From JAKOWB01 sp038363005 (GTDB lineage: Bacteria; Pseudomonadota; Alphaproteobacteria; Kiloniellales; JACOMY01): a stretch of DNA of 64,000 nt. The stretch lies in the NCBI GenBank assembly GCA_038363005.1, contig JBBQBI010000001.1:62001-126000 (forward strand). The letters are read 5' to 3'. The stretch's first letter is position 1. Each line of letters opens with the position of its first letter. The position numbers and the translations under genes were made by a program. Positions 56,805-64,000 of this stretch are shown here, piece after piece. The notes under the pieces were generated by a model. That model saw only the letters and a program-made list of their open reading frames with translations, had not been told where the DNA came from and made no database searches.

Positions 56805-56875
56805 GCGTCGCGGCGCCTCCCTTGGCGTGAAACAGCGGGCGATGCTAGCCGGCTTTCGGCCCGACCGCGAGGGCG

Positions 56876-57286
56876 CTACAGCAGCGCGATGAAGATCAGC
56901 GCCAGGCCGACGACCGACACCAGCCAGGCGGCGGTGCGCAGGTAGGGCACGCCGATCAGGAAGATCACCGCATGGGCGACGCGACCCCAGAAGAAGAGCT
57001 GCGCGCCCAGCGCCGTCGACTCGCTGAAGCGCCCGACCAGCGCGGCCACCAGAACCAGGATGGCGAAGAGCGGCAGGTTCTCCAGCAGATTGCGATGCGC
57101 CCGCTGCGCCCGGTCGACCCAGCCGGTGAAGGGCGGCAGGTTCTGGCGATTGCCCGCCAGGGCCGGCAGGCCGACCTGCAGCGTGGCGCCGCAGACAGCG
57201 ATCAGCACCTGCACGACACAGAGCGCGACGGACCAGATCAACAGGGTGATTTCGATCGGATAGCCGGTGGCATCGGTGATGGGCAT
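56876..57286 (-). CDS. MAPEG-family membrane protein
   Basis: A 136-aa protein with four hydrophobic helices: EITLLIWSVALCVVQVLIAV, RAHRNLLENLPLFAILVLVA with the family's R-A-x-x-N-x-x-E-N-x-P pattern, GAQLFFWGRVAHAVIFLIGV, and RTAAWLVSVVGLALIFIALL. MAPEG proteins bind glutathione in the membrane in eukaryotes. Bacterial roles are mostly unknown. ATG 57286 is chosen over an in-frame start at 57376, because the added part is charged and Arg-rich. It sits 71 bases before the amidohydrolase gene on the same strand. Confidence 0.88.
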   Translation of the reverse strand: MPITDATGYPIEITLLIWSVALCVVQVLIAVCGATLQVGLPALAGNRQNLPPFTGWVDRAQRAHRNLLENLPLFAILVLVAALVGRFSESTALGAQLFFWGRVAHAVIFLIGVPYLRTAAWLVSVVGLALIFIALL

Positions 57287-57435
57287 GGCGGCGGCCTCTG
57301 AGCGGTGGGCAGGCGGTGAGTCTAGCCGCTCCCGCAACCGGCAGCCAGCGGCGCCCACCGTCTTGTGTCCCGCCACCAGCCGCCCCTTGCCAATACCCCT
57401 GGACGGTGATATCCCGCCGGCCTTGCCGCAAGGTG

Positions 57436-57510
57436 GGGCGCTTAGCTCAGCGGTAGAGCACTACCTTGACATGGTAGGGGTCACAGGTTCGATCCCTGTA
57501 GCGCCCACCA
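57436..57510 (+). tRNA. tRNA-Val (anticodon GAC)
   Basis: Cloverleaf read directly: acceptor GGGCGCT pairs with AGCGCCC, D-arm GCTC...GAGC, anticodon arm CTACC-TTGACAT-GGTAG giving GAC, T-arm CAGGTTCGATCCCTG-type, discriminator A and genome-encoded CCA. Length is 75 bases with CCA. No integrase or att-like duplication is seen beside it. Confidence 0.97.
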
Positions 57511-57577
57511 CTTTTCTCGTCAAACGCCCCACGTTTTCCAGCCGTTCGGTCGAGGGACGGGCTACCCGGAAGCCGCC

Positions 57578-58687
57578 CTACCACCAGTTCGCCCGCGCCC
57601 AGCGGTCCACTACCTGGTCGCCGCCGTCCGTGACCTGATAGGCGGGGTAGGCGGCGGCCATCATGCAGGCGTGGTTCGGCCAGACGCGCAGGCGGTCGCC
57701 AATTGACAGGCGCGCCGCCTCGGCGGCGTCAGCGAACTGCACGAAGCCGTGCTCCTGGTTCACCCGGGCGACGCGGACGCCGGGCCAGGGCGGGCCCTCC
57801 AGCGGGCCGACCAGGCCATAGCCTGCGTCCAGCGGCTGGCCGGCGGTGGAGCGATCCTGCGACAGCGCCAGGCCGCCGGCATCGATCAGCACCAGCCCCT
57901 CGTCCAGCCGCCGGCCGACCACGCTGGCCACCACCGAGACGGCCAGCGCCTCGCCGCCGCAGCAGCCCAGGCCGGCCTGGAACAAATCCATCAGGAAGAA
58001 CACGCCGGGGCGCATCTCGGTGACGCCGTCCAGCCGCTCGGCGAAGAGCGCCGTGGGCGTCGAGCCGACCGAGACGATGGGGCAGACGAAGCCGGCCTGC
58101 CGCAGCCGCGCCGCCGCGGCGACCACGGCGTCGCGCTCGGCCGCGGCGATGGCCTGGATCGCCGCCAGTGAGCCGGCGCCGTAGGAATGCCCGGCATGAG
58201 TCATTACCCCGGCCAGCGTCGCGCCCTGGAGTGCCAAGCGCTGGGCGATGGCGAGCAGCGCCGGCGCCTCGGGCGGAATGCCGGCGCGCCCCTGGCCGCA
58301 GTCGATCTCGATCAGCACCGGCAGGCCATCGGCCTCGCCCAGCGCGGCGGCGGCGGCCTCGCTGTCCAGAACGACCTTGAGGTCGACGCCCTGGGCGCGC
58401 AGCCGCTGCACGCGCGGCAGCTTCGCCGGCACCATGCCGACGCCGTACAAGATGTCGCGATAGCCGGCGGCGGCGAAATGCTCGGCCTCGGCCAGGGTGG
58501 AGACGGTGATGGCCGTGACCTCGGGCAGGGCATGGCGCAGCGCCGCCACCGACTTGATAGTCTTGACGTGTGGACGCAGGGCGACGCCCAAAGTGCTGGC
58601 CCGCGCGCGCATGCGCTGGGCGTTGGCAGCCAGGCGGCCGCGGTCGAGTACCAGCGCGGGGGTGTCCAGGTCGGAGAGCAGCGGCAC
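57578..58687 (-). CDS. D-threonine aldolase / D-serine dehydratase-like PLP enzyme
   Basis: A 369-aa fold-type III (alanine-racemase-like) PLP enzyme of the DSD1/D-threonine aldolase family. The start region is LSDLDTPALVLDRGRLAANA, and the PLP lysine is in LRPHVKTIKSVAAL. The barrel continues through TVSTLAEAEHFAAAGYRDIL, LIEIDCGQGRAGIP, GVMTHAGHSYG and VSVGSTPTALF. The C-terminal domain has the metal-type residues of the family (VNQEHGFVQF, WPNHACMMAAAYPAYQV, with His and Cys like the zinc/Mn site). GTG 58687 follows GGAGG. It probably acts on a D-beta-hydroxy-amino acid. Confidence 0.87.
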   Translation of the reverse strand: MPLLSDLDTPALVLDRGRLAANAQRMRARASTLGVALRPHVKTIKSVAALRHALPEVTAITVSTLAEAEHFAAAGYRDILYGVGMVPAKLPRVQRLRAQGVDLKVVLDSEAAAAALGEADGLPVLIEIDCGQGRAGIPPEAPALLAIAQRLALQGATLAGVMTHAGHSYGAGSLAAIQAIAAAERDAVVAAAARLRQAGFVCPIVSVGSTPTALFAERLDGVTEMRPGVFFLMDLFQAGLGCCGGEALAVSVVASVVGRRLDEGLVLIDAGGLALSQDRSTAGQPLDAGYGLVGPLEGPPWPGVRVARVNQEHGFVQFADAAEAARLSIGDRLRVWPNHACMMAAAYPAYQVTDGGDQVVDRWARANWW

Positions 58688-58898
58688 GGGGATTTTGTCC
58701 TCCAGATGAAGTGACGACGTTGCTGTCAGCCTGCGCCAGGCCTGCGGGTCGGCGCAAAGATTATGGTGCGAAGCCGCGGCGCTGCCCGGTCGTTGCAGGT
58801 GACGACGACTGTGCAACCGACTAGGCTTGCCGCATGGCGGTGCCTGGCGGGCCCGTCGCGCGCGTTCTGTTGAGCCTGAACATTGGCGGAGTTGTTCC

Positions 58899-59720
58899 AT
58901 GGCACGCATCCTCGCCCTGCTTGTCTCGATCGCCCTGGCCGGCTGGCTGGCCGATGCGGCCACGGCGCAGATCCTGATGCCGGCGCCGCAGCCGACCGCC
59001 GAGCAACCGGCGATCCCGACGCCCACCAATCCGGCGCCAGCCACGCCGGCGCCGGCGAGCCCCGCCCCGGTGGTCGTGTTGCCAGGCACCACGACATCCG
59101 ACACGCCACCGCCGCTGCCGGACGCGCCGCCGCCGTTGCCGACCGAAGCTGCCGACTGGTTCTACGGCTCCGGCGGCCAGGCGCTAGGCCCCTTCACCAT
59201 CAGCCGCCTGAAGCAGCTCGCCGCCCAGGGCGAGGTCACCGAGGACACGCCGGTCTGGAAGAAGGGCATGGACAAATGGGTGCGCCTGGGCGAAGTGGCG
59301 GAACTGGCCAGCGTGCTCGCCGCGATTCCCAAGGTCGAGGGCCAGCCGCCGCCGCCGCCCGACAGCCAGGCGCTGCTGAACGAGGCGGCGCGCAAATACC
59401 TGCTGGGCACCTGGCGCTACGACGGCCCGGTCACCCAGGGCGGCATCACCGCCTTCGTGAAGATCGAGATCACCTATCGGCCGGACGGCAGCTACGCTGG
59501 CACGCAGACCATCCAGATGCCTTCGATGAGCGGCGTGCAGCCGCCGCCGCAGACCATCGGGCGGTCCGGCCGCTACACCATCACCGCCATCGACAAGCAG
59601 CAGTTCGTGCTGACGATGAGCGAGTATGGCGGCGCGCCGTCACAGATCAGCCTGCGCGTCATCGACCAGAACACCGTGGAGGACACGGCGAACCTGCTGC
59701 GCAGCGTGCGCGTCCGGTGA
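58899..59720 (+). CDS. Secreted GYF_2-domain protein
   Basis: A 273-aa exported protein: signal peptide MARILALLVSIALAGWLADA, a Pro/Ala-rich linker (residues ~27-85), then a GYF_2 domain at ~87-136 (WFYGSGGQALGPFTISRLKQ, LAAQGEVTEDTPVWKKGMDK, WVRLGEV). The C-terminal domain (YLLGTWRYDGPVTQGGITAF, ITYRPDGSYAGTQTIQMPS, GRYTITAIDKQQFVLTMSEY) resembles small lipocalin-like 'cost of function unknown' modules. GYF domains bind Pro-rich peptides, and the protein supplies such a linker itself. It is 10 bases upstream of the Crp/Fnr gene, so the two may be coexpressed. Confidence 0.8.
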   Translation: MARILALLVSIALAGWLADAATAQILMPAPQPTAEQPAIPTPTNPAPATPAPASPAPVVVLPGTTTSDTPPPLPDAPPPLPTEAADWFYGSGGQALGPFTISRLKQLAAQGEVTEDTPVWKKGMDKWVRLGEVAELASVLAAIPKVEGQPPPPPDSQALLNEAARKYLLGTWRYDGPVTQGGITAFVKIEITYRPDGSYAGTQTIQMPSMSGVQPPPQTIGRSGRYTITAIDKQQFVLTMSEYGGAPSQISLRVIDQNTVEDTANLLRSVRVR

Positions 59721-59730
59721 GCTGCGGGCG

Positions 59731-60480
59731 ATGAGCGCCGCCGGCCAGGGCGCGGCGTCGGGCGCCGCGCAGCAGATCCTGGGCCCGGGCGCCCAGGCCG
59801 AACTGCTGCGCCGCCATCCGCTGTTCGCCAGCCTGGCACCGGCGGTGCTGACCGAGCTGCTGCAGTTCGCCGTGGTGCGGCGCTTCGGCGACGGCGAGCT
59901 GGTGTTCCGGCACGGTGAGCCGGGCAACGCCCTGTTCGGCGTGATGACCGGGCGCGTGCGTATCTTCGCGCCGGGCCCCGGTGGCGGCGAGATCACCTTG
60001 AACCTGCTGGAGCCCGGCGAGATCTTCGGTGAGATCGCCACCTTGGACGGCAAGCCGCGCACCGCCAGCGCCGTGGCGATGGAATCCACCACGCTGCTGC
60101 AGCTCAGGCGGGACGCCCTGTTGGCCGCCCTGCGGCGCCACCCGGACTTCGCCGAGGCGGTGATGCTGCTGCTCTGCGAACGGCTGCGCTGGTCCAGCGA
60201 CATGCTGGAGGATGCTGCCTTCCTGCCGCTGCCGGCGCGCTTGGCCAAGCGGCTGCTGGCGCTGGCCCGCCTGCACGGCGATGCCGAGGGGCGGCTGCGC
60301 CTGAAGCTGTCGCAGAAGGAGTTGGCGACCCTGGTCGGCGCCAGCCGCGAGTCGGTGAACAAGCTGCTGTCGCAGTGGCGGGCGCAGGGCCTGGTGCAGC
60401 TACAGCGCCAGCGCCTGCTGCTGGTCGATCCCGCCGGCCTGGCGCGCGTCGCTGACTGGAGCGCGAGGCCACCCGCCTAG
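59731..60480 (+). CDS. Crp/Fnr-family transcriptional regulator
   Basis: A 249-aa regulator. The N-terminal cyclic-nucleotide-binding jelly roll shows LRRHPLFASLAPAVLTELLQ, ELVFRHGEPGNALFGVMTGR and the phosphate-binding cassette-like LLEPGEIFGEIATLDGKPRT followed by ASAVAMESTTLLQL. The C-terminal winged HTH is KLSQKELATLVGASRESVNK followed by LLSQWRAQGLVQL. No Fnr-type N-terminal cysteine cluster is visible, so a cAMP-type ligand is more likely than an iron-sulfur sensor. Its stop overlaps the stop of the convergent nucleotidyl cyclase gene in the shared CTAG. Confidence 0.9.
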   Translation: MSAAGQGAASGAAQQILGPGAQAELLRRHPLFASLAPAVLTELLQFAVVRRFGDGELVFRHGEPGNALFGVMTGRVRIFAPGPGGGEITLNLLEPGEIFGEIATLDGKPRTASAVAMESTTLLQLRRDALLAALRRHPDFAEAVMLLLCERLRWSSDMLEDAAFLPLPARLAKRLLALARLHGDAEGRLRLKLSQKELATLVGASRESVNKLLSQWRAQGLVQLQRQRLLLVDPAGLARVADWSARPPA

Positions 60481-62267
60481 GACGAGGTCTTCGGGATCAG
60501 CAGGTACATCCGCAGGTACCCGGCGCCCTTGGCCAGCGGCACGCGGCCGACGTACTCGTAGGCCACCGGCACCTCGGCCTCCAGCGCCAGCAGCGCGGCG
60601 AAGGCCTCGCTGACATAGACCTGCCCCTCCGGCGTCACCGGCTCCATGCGCGCGGCGCGGCTGATGTGGCGACCGGTGTAGAGGCGCTGGCGCATCACCG
60701 GGTCGAACACGGCGAACACCGGACCAGCGTGCAGCGCGGCACGCAGGCCGAGATCGGCCGGCAGCCCCAGCGCGGCGAAGTCGAGCTGGGCGAAGGCGGC
60801 CTGCAGCTCCAGCGCGCAGGCCGCCGCCACCGCGACGCTGTCGAACACCAGATACAGGCCGTCGCCCCAGGTGTGGCGAATTTCAACTTGGTCGCCGTAG
60901 CGGTCGAGCACGCGCGCCGCCGTCGGCAGGATCTCGCGGTTGTAGATCAGCAGCTCCGGCTCGCTGAGCCTGGAGAAACCCTGGAAGTCGCCGAACAGGA
61001 AGGCGCGCAGCGGGCGTTCCACCGGCGCGGACTCGCGGCGGCCGCTGTGGCCGCCGCCGGTCGGCTGGCTGTCGACGATTGTCGCCGGCAATCCCAGGTC
61101 GGCCCAGGCCGCCAGGTCGGCGGCGGTGCCGGCCGGGCCAGGGCTGGGCTGGCCGTCCCAGACCGCAAGCTGGTGGCAATTGGCGTCCTCGATGGCGGCG
61201 CGCAGGCGGGCCAGCCCCATGGCCAGCCTGGCGCAGTAAGCGAAGACCGCGGCGTCGCCGAGAAACGGCCCGTCGGTGGCCTGCACCACGTTGCTGGCCT
61301 TGGCCAGCACGGCCTCGAAGCGCCGGACCCAGGCGGCGCCGGCCGGCGCCACCGAGGTCTCGATAAAGGCGGCGCGGTCGAAGGGCAGCACCACGGTCAG
61401 GTCCAGGCCGCGGCGCAGCAGCGCCTCGGCCACCAGGATATCGCCGCCCGACGCCAGGGAGCCGAAGCCGGCGTCGACCGGCAGGCGGTCCAGCGCCGCC
61501 TCGATGGCGGCGACGACCGTTGCCTCCGCCTCTGCCGGGAAGCGCCCAGGCTGGCCCGGCGCCGCCAGCATGTGGCCGGTGTAGTGTAGCGACAGGCCGG
61601 ATCGCAGCCGCTCGGCCAGTGTCGTGCCGCTGCCCAGCACGCCGGCCAGTCGCAACAGCTGCCGCCGGGTGGAGACCAGCGCCGTCTTGTTGCTGGCGTT
61701 GGCCAGCAGACGCTCGGCCGCGGCGGCGGCCCGGGCTTCATCGCCCAGGATCAGCGCCGCCTGCACCTCGTCGGCAGCCAGGTTGAAGCGGTCGTCGCGC
61801 GCCTGCGGCTGGCGCGCGGCCAGCAGCGCCAGCACGGCACGGGCCAGCGCCCGGGCGGGCTCCAGCGCGCCGGCCAGGGCAGAGAGCACGGCGGCGTTGA
61901 TGCCGGGGAAGGTGTCCTGGCTGCGCTCGAAGATCGCTGCATAGGCCGCCGCCGCCCGCGCCAGCGCGGCGCGGTTGTCGGGAGCGTCGCGGAAGGCGCG
62001 TTCGCGCAGCAACCGGGCGCCCAGCGCGGCATAGTTCACGTTGTCGTCCGGCAGGGCATAGCGCGGCCAGAGTTTCTCGGCCTCGATCAGGGCGCCGGCG
62101 CGCGCCAGGCTCAGCAGGTGGTGGTAGCGGAACTCCGGGTCGTCCTTGAACTGCTCCAGCGCGCCGGCGGCCTGGTCGGCGGCCATCAGCTGGTCGCCTG
62201 AGCGCTCGGCACGCAGGATGCGTTGCAGCAGGACCTCGCGGGGTATTTCGTCGGACTCGGCGGCCAT
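60477..62267 (-). CDS. Class III adenylate/guanylate cyclase with large helical N-terminal region
   Basis: A 596-aa protein. The C-terminal ~170 residues (from ~425) are a class III cyclase domain: RAFLFGDFQGFSRLSEPELL, YGDQVEIRHTWGDGLYLVFD with the two metal aspartates, ALHAGPVFAVFDPVMRQRLY, and GRHISRAARMEPV. The N-terminal ~200 residues are TPR-like helices (FKDDPEFRYHHLLSLARAGA, LLRERAFRDAPDNRAALARA). A middle Rossmann-like part (FGSLASGGDILVAEALLRRG, LDLTVVLPFDRAAFIETSVA) resembles the nucleoside/TIR-like modules often beside such cyclases. ATG 62267. No membrane helix, so it is cytoplasmic. Convergence with a Crp-type regulator suggests a local signalling pair. Confidence 0.85.
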   Translation of the reverse strand: MAAESDEIPREVLLQRILRAERSGDQLMAADQAAGALEQFKDDPEFRYHHLLSLARAGALIEAEKLWPRYALPDDNVNYAALGARLLRERAFRDAPDNRAALARAAAAYAAIFERSQDTFPGINAAVLSALAGALEPARALARAVLALLAARQPQARDDRFNLAADEVQAALILGDEARAAAAAERLLANASNKTALVSTRRQLLRLAGVLGSGTTLAERLRSGLSLHYTGHMLAAPGQPGRFPAEAEATVVAAIEAALDRLPVDAGFGSLASGGDILVAEALLRRGLDLTVVLPFDRAAFIETSVAPAGAAWVRRFEAVLAKASNVVQATDGPFLGDAAVFAYCARLAMGLARLRAAIEDANCHQLAVWDGQPSPGPAGTAADLAAWADLGLPATIVDSQPTGGGHSGRRESAPVERPLRAFLFGDFQGFSRLSEPELLIYNREILPTAARVLDRYGDQVEIRHTWGDGLYLVFDSVAVAAACALELQAAFAQLDFAALGLPADLGLRAALHAGPVFAVFDPVMRQRLYTGRHISRAARMEPVTPEGQVYVSEAFAALLALEAEVPVAYEYVGRVPLAKGAGYLRMYLLIPKTSS

Positions 62268-62329
62268 GTGGGCGATGCTAGCGGGGCAGCGGCCGGCCGG
62301 CAGGGAAAATCGGCGGCCTTGCTTTGGCC

Positions 62330-62374
62330 GCCTACCCTTGCCCCGCCTACCCTTGCCCCGCCTACCCTTGCCCC
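62330..62374. repeat. 15-bp tandem repeat, three copies
   Basis: GCCTACCCTTGCCCC occurs three times head to tail, 53 bases before the prfC start and 62 bases from the cyclase start. Perfect copies suggest slippage. It may affect prfC expression. Confidence 0.9.
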
Positions 62375-62426
62375 GGCCGGCCTTTGGTGGCATGCCCTTG
62401 CGCCTTCGGATACTAGGACAGCCCAC

Positions 62427-64000
62427 ATGGACGCCACCCAGGCGGCGCCTGCGCCCGCCAGCGACAAGTCGCTGCTGCCGGAGATCCTCCGGCGGCGCAC
62501 CTTCGCCATCATCTCGCACCCCGACGCCGGCAAGACCACCTTGACCGAGAAGCTGCTGCTGTGCGGCGGCGCCATCCAGCTGGCCGGCCAGGTGCGCGCC
62601 AAGGGCGAGCGGCGGCGCACCCGCTCGGACTGGATGCAGATCGAGCGCCAGCGCGGCATCTCGGTGGTCACCTCGGTGATGACCTTCGAGTACGGCGGCC
62701 ATGTGCTGAACCTGCTCGACACGCCGGGCCACGAGGACTTTTCGGAAGACACCTATCGCACGCTGACCGCGGTCGACGCGGCGATCATGGTGATCGACGC
62801 CGCCAAGGGCATCGAGGCGCGCACCCGCAAGCTGTTCGAGATCTGCCGCCTGCGCGACATCCCCATCGTCACCTTCGTCAACAAGATGGACCGCGAGGCC
62901 AAGGACCCGCTGGAGCTGCTCGACGAGATTGCCCAGACGCTACAGCTGGAGACCGCGCCGGCAACCTGGCCGATCGGCCGCGGTCGCGACTTCAAGGGCA
63001 CGGTGGAGCGCGCCACCGGGAAGATCCGCCTGCTGGAGGAAGCCGACCGCGCCAGCGACGTGGCGGAGCTGACTTTGGAGGGCCTGCTGGGCCCCGGCGC
63101 CGCGCTGGTGCAGGAGGAGCTGGAGCTGATCGACGCCGGCTACCAGCCGGTCGAGCGCCAAGCCTTCCAGGAGGGCAACCTGACGCCGGTCTACTTCGGC
63201 TCGGCCTTGAAGAACTTCGGCGTGGTCGACCTGCTGGAGGGGCTGATCGCGCTGGCGCCGCCGCCGCGCGACCAGCAGGCCGACCGCCGCATGGTCCACG
63301 CCGACGAGGGCAAGCTCACCGGCTTCGTGTTCAAGATCCAGGCCAACATGGACCCGCAGCACCGCGACCGCATCGCCTTCGTGCGGCTCTGCTCCGGCAA
63401 GCTGACGCGCGGCATGCGGGTCAAGCTGCCGCGCACCGGCAAGACGCTGGGGCTGAACGCGCCGCAGTTCTTCTTCGGGCAGGACCGTGGCCTGGCCGAG
63501 CAGGCCTTCGCCGGCGACGTGGTGGGCGTGCCGAACAATGGCCTGCTGCGCATCGGCGACACCGTGACCGAGGGCGAGGAGCTGCGCTTCCTGGGCGTGC
63601 CGGCCTTCGCGCCGGAAATCCTGCGCCGCGTGGTGATCCTCGACGCCATGAAGGCGAAGAAGCTGCGCCAGGCGCTGACCGAGCTGGCCGAGGAGGGGGT
63701 AATGCAGATCTTCCGCCCGCTCGACGGCAGCCTGCCGATCATCGGCGTGGTCGGCCAGCTACAGCTCGACGTGCTGGCCGACCGTCTGGTCAACGAGTAC
63801 GGCGTCGACGTGCGCCTGGAGGCCTCGCCCTTCACCCTGGCGCGCTGGATCAAGGCCGATGACCGCGCCACCCGCGATGCCTTCATCGAACGCCACCGCG
63901 CCGAGATGGCCGAGGACCTGGACGGCGACCCAGTGCTGCTGGCCAGCTCGATCTATTCGCTGGAGTACATCGGCCGGCAGTCCAGCGGTGTGGCCTTCCA
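62427..64000 (+). CDS. prfC: Peptide chain release factor 3, 3' end outside window
   Basis: A translational GTPase that recycles RF1/RF2 from the ribosome. 524 codons are visible, so only a few C-terminal residues should be missing. It has P-loop ISHPDAGKTTLTEKLLL, RF3-specific GAIQLAGQVRAKGERRRTRS, G2 ERQRGISVVTSVMTF, G3 LLDTPGHEDFSEDTYRTL, G4 TFVNKMDREAKDP, domain II TGFVFKIQANMDPQHRDRIA and FFFGQDRG, and domain III IFRPLDGSLPIIGVVGQLQL followed by DVLADRL. The start is ATG 62427. It is the only frame without shadows or stops up to the edge of the window. Confidence 0.95.
   Translation, partial: MDATQAAPAPASDKSLLPEILRRRTFAIISHPDAGKTTLTEKLLLCGGAIQLAGQVRAKGERRRTRSDWMQIERQRGISVVTSVMTFEYGGHVLNLLDTPGHEDFSEDTYRTLTAVDAAIMVIDAAKGIEARTRKLFEICRLRDIPIVTFVNKMDREAKDPLELLDEIAQTLQLETAPATWPIGRGRDFKGTVERATGKIRLLEEADRASDVAELTLEGLLGPGAALVQEELELIDAGYQPVERQAFQEGNLTPVYFGSALKNFGVVDLLEGLIALAPPPRDQQADRRMVHADEGKLTGFVFKIQANMDPQHRDRIAFVRLCSGKLTRGMRVKLPRTGKTLGLNAPQFFFGQDRGLAEQAFAGDVVGVPNNGLLRIGDTVTEGEELRFLGVPAFAPEILRRVVILDAMKAKKLRQALTELAEEGVMQIFRPLDGSLPIIGVVGQLQLDVLADRLVNEYGVDVRLEASPFTLARWIKADDRATRDAFIERHRAEMAEDLDGDPVLLASSIYSLEYIGRQSSGVAF

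Noticed and set aside
57436..57510. tRNA-Val as attachment site of a genomic island
   Set aside because: No integrase, no repeated tRNA 3' end and no mobile genes nearby.
62561..63862. A 433-codon ORF in the prfC region
   Set aside because: Its product is Arg/Gly-rich with no motifs. The real gene is in another frame from 62427 and runs off the window edge.

Overview
The window is very GC-rich and densely coded, and most ORFs on the opposite strand are shadows of real genes. Gene content points to an alphaproteobacterium, probably Rhodospirillales-like. The evidence is Kdo transferase, many Tat/Sec-exported proteins, rhizobial-type vitamin B6 catabolic enzymes, and palindromic intergenic repeats of kinds common in Alphaproteobacteria. 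The assignment is by pattern recognition only. There is one tRNA (Val-GAC) and no rRNA, phage, IS or CRISPR.

Layout. 1-4.5 kb: end of dusA, an OmpA-like protein, a beta-hydroxyacid dehydrogenase, a 5'-truncated TauE/SafE-type transporter, a secreted protein with 29 consecutive Gly-Asp repeats, and a frameshifted AraC regulator. 4.5-18.4 kb: a surface polysaccharide / nonulosonic acid locus. It holds waaA, a UDP-sugar dehydrogenase and epimerase, GT2, a GmhB-like HAD phosphatase, O-antigen ligase, neuB, a NeuA-PseG fusion, Wzx flippase, a pyruvyl transferase, a PhyH dioxygenase and an unassigned GT-B-like protein. Three convergent gene pairs overlap at their 3' ends. 18.5-26 kb: MATE exporter, two tandem SH3 proteins, an FAD oxidoreductase, and five tandem paralogous Tat-exported ~200-aa proteins of unknown function. 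26.3-30.4 kb: a LysR regulator, then dgcN-dgcA (D-glutamate catabolism type) and a threonine-synthase-like gene. 30.5-37.3 kb: PLP enzymes, an acyl-CoA dehydrogenase / CaiB / MaoC-like CoA module, and a lipoprotein. 37.5-52.9 kb: a DUF1185 protein and then a vitamin B6 catabolic region. 53-64 kb: assorted metabolism, a possible small RNA, tRNA-Val, a GYF-domain protein, a Crp/Fnr regulator convergent with a class III nucleotidyl cyclase, and nearly all of prfC.

The most interesting part is 38-53 kb. A GMC oxidase, pyridoxamine-pyruvate transaminase, pyridoxal 4-dehydrogenase and 4-pyridoxolactonase together make the upper vitamin B6 degradation route, ending at 4-pyridoxic acid. The lactonase lies at the end of a ten-gene co-directional run that starts with a gentisate/salicylate-dioxygenase-like bicupin. 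The run continues with a beta-propeller protein, a RidA protein, a GST, a close relative of the Mesorhizobium FHMPC dehydrogenase, and a BMP-type ABC transporter. A divergent FadR-family regulator faces TGGT-N4-(A/G)CCA operator-like sites. The known lower-pathway enzymes (4-pyridoxate dehydrogenase, HMPDC decarboxylase, MHPC oxygenase, AAMS hydrolase) are not seen here. I infer that this may be an alternative ring-cleaving branch for 4-pyridoxate-type compounds with its own uptake system. The second candidate novelty is the five-gene Tat-exported family at 22.6-26 kb.
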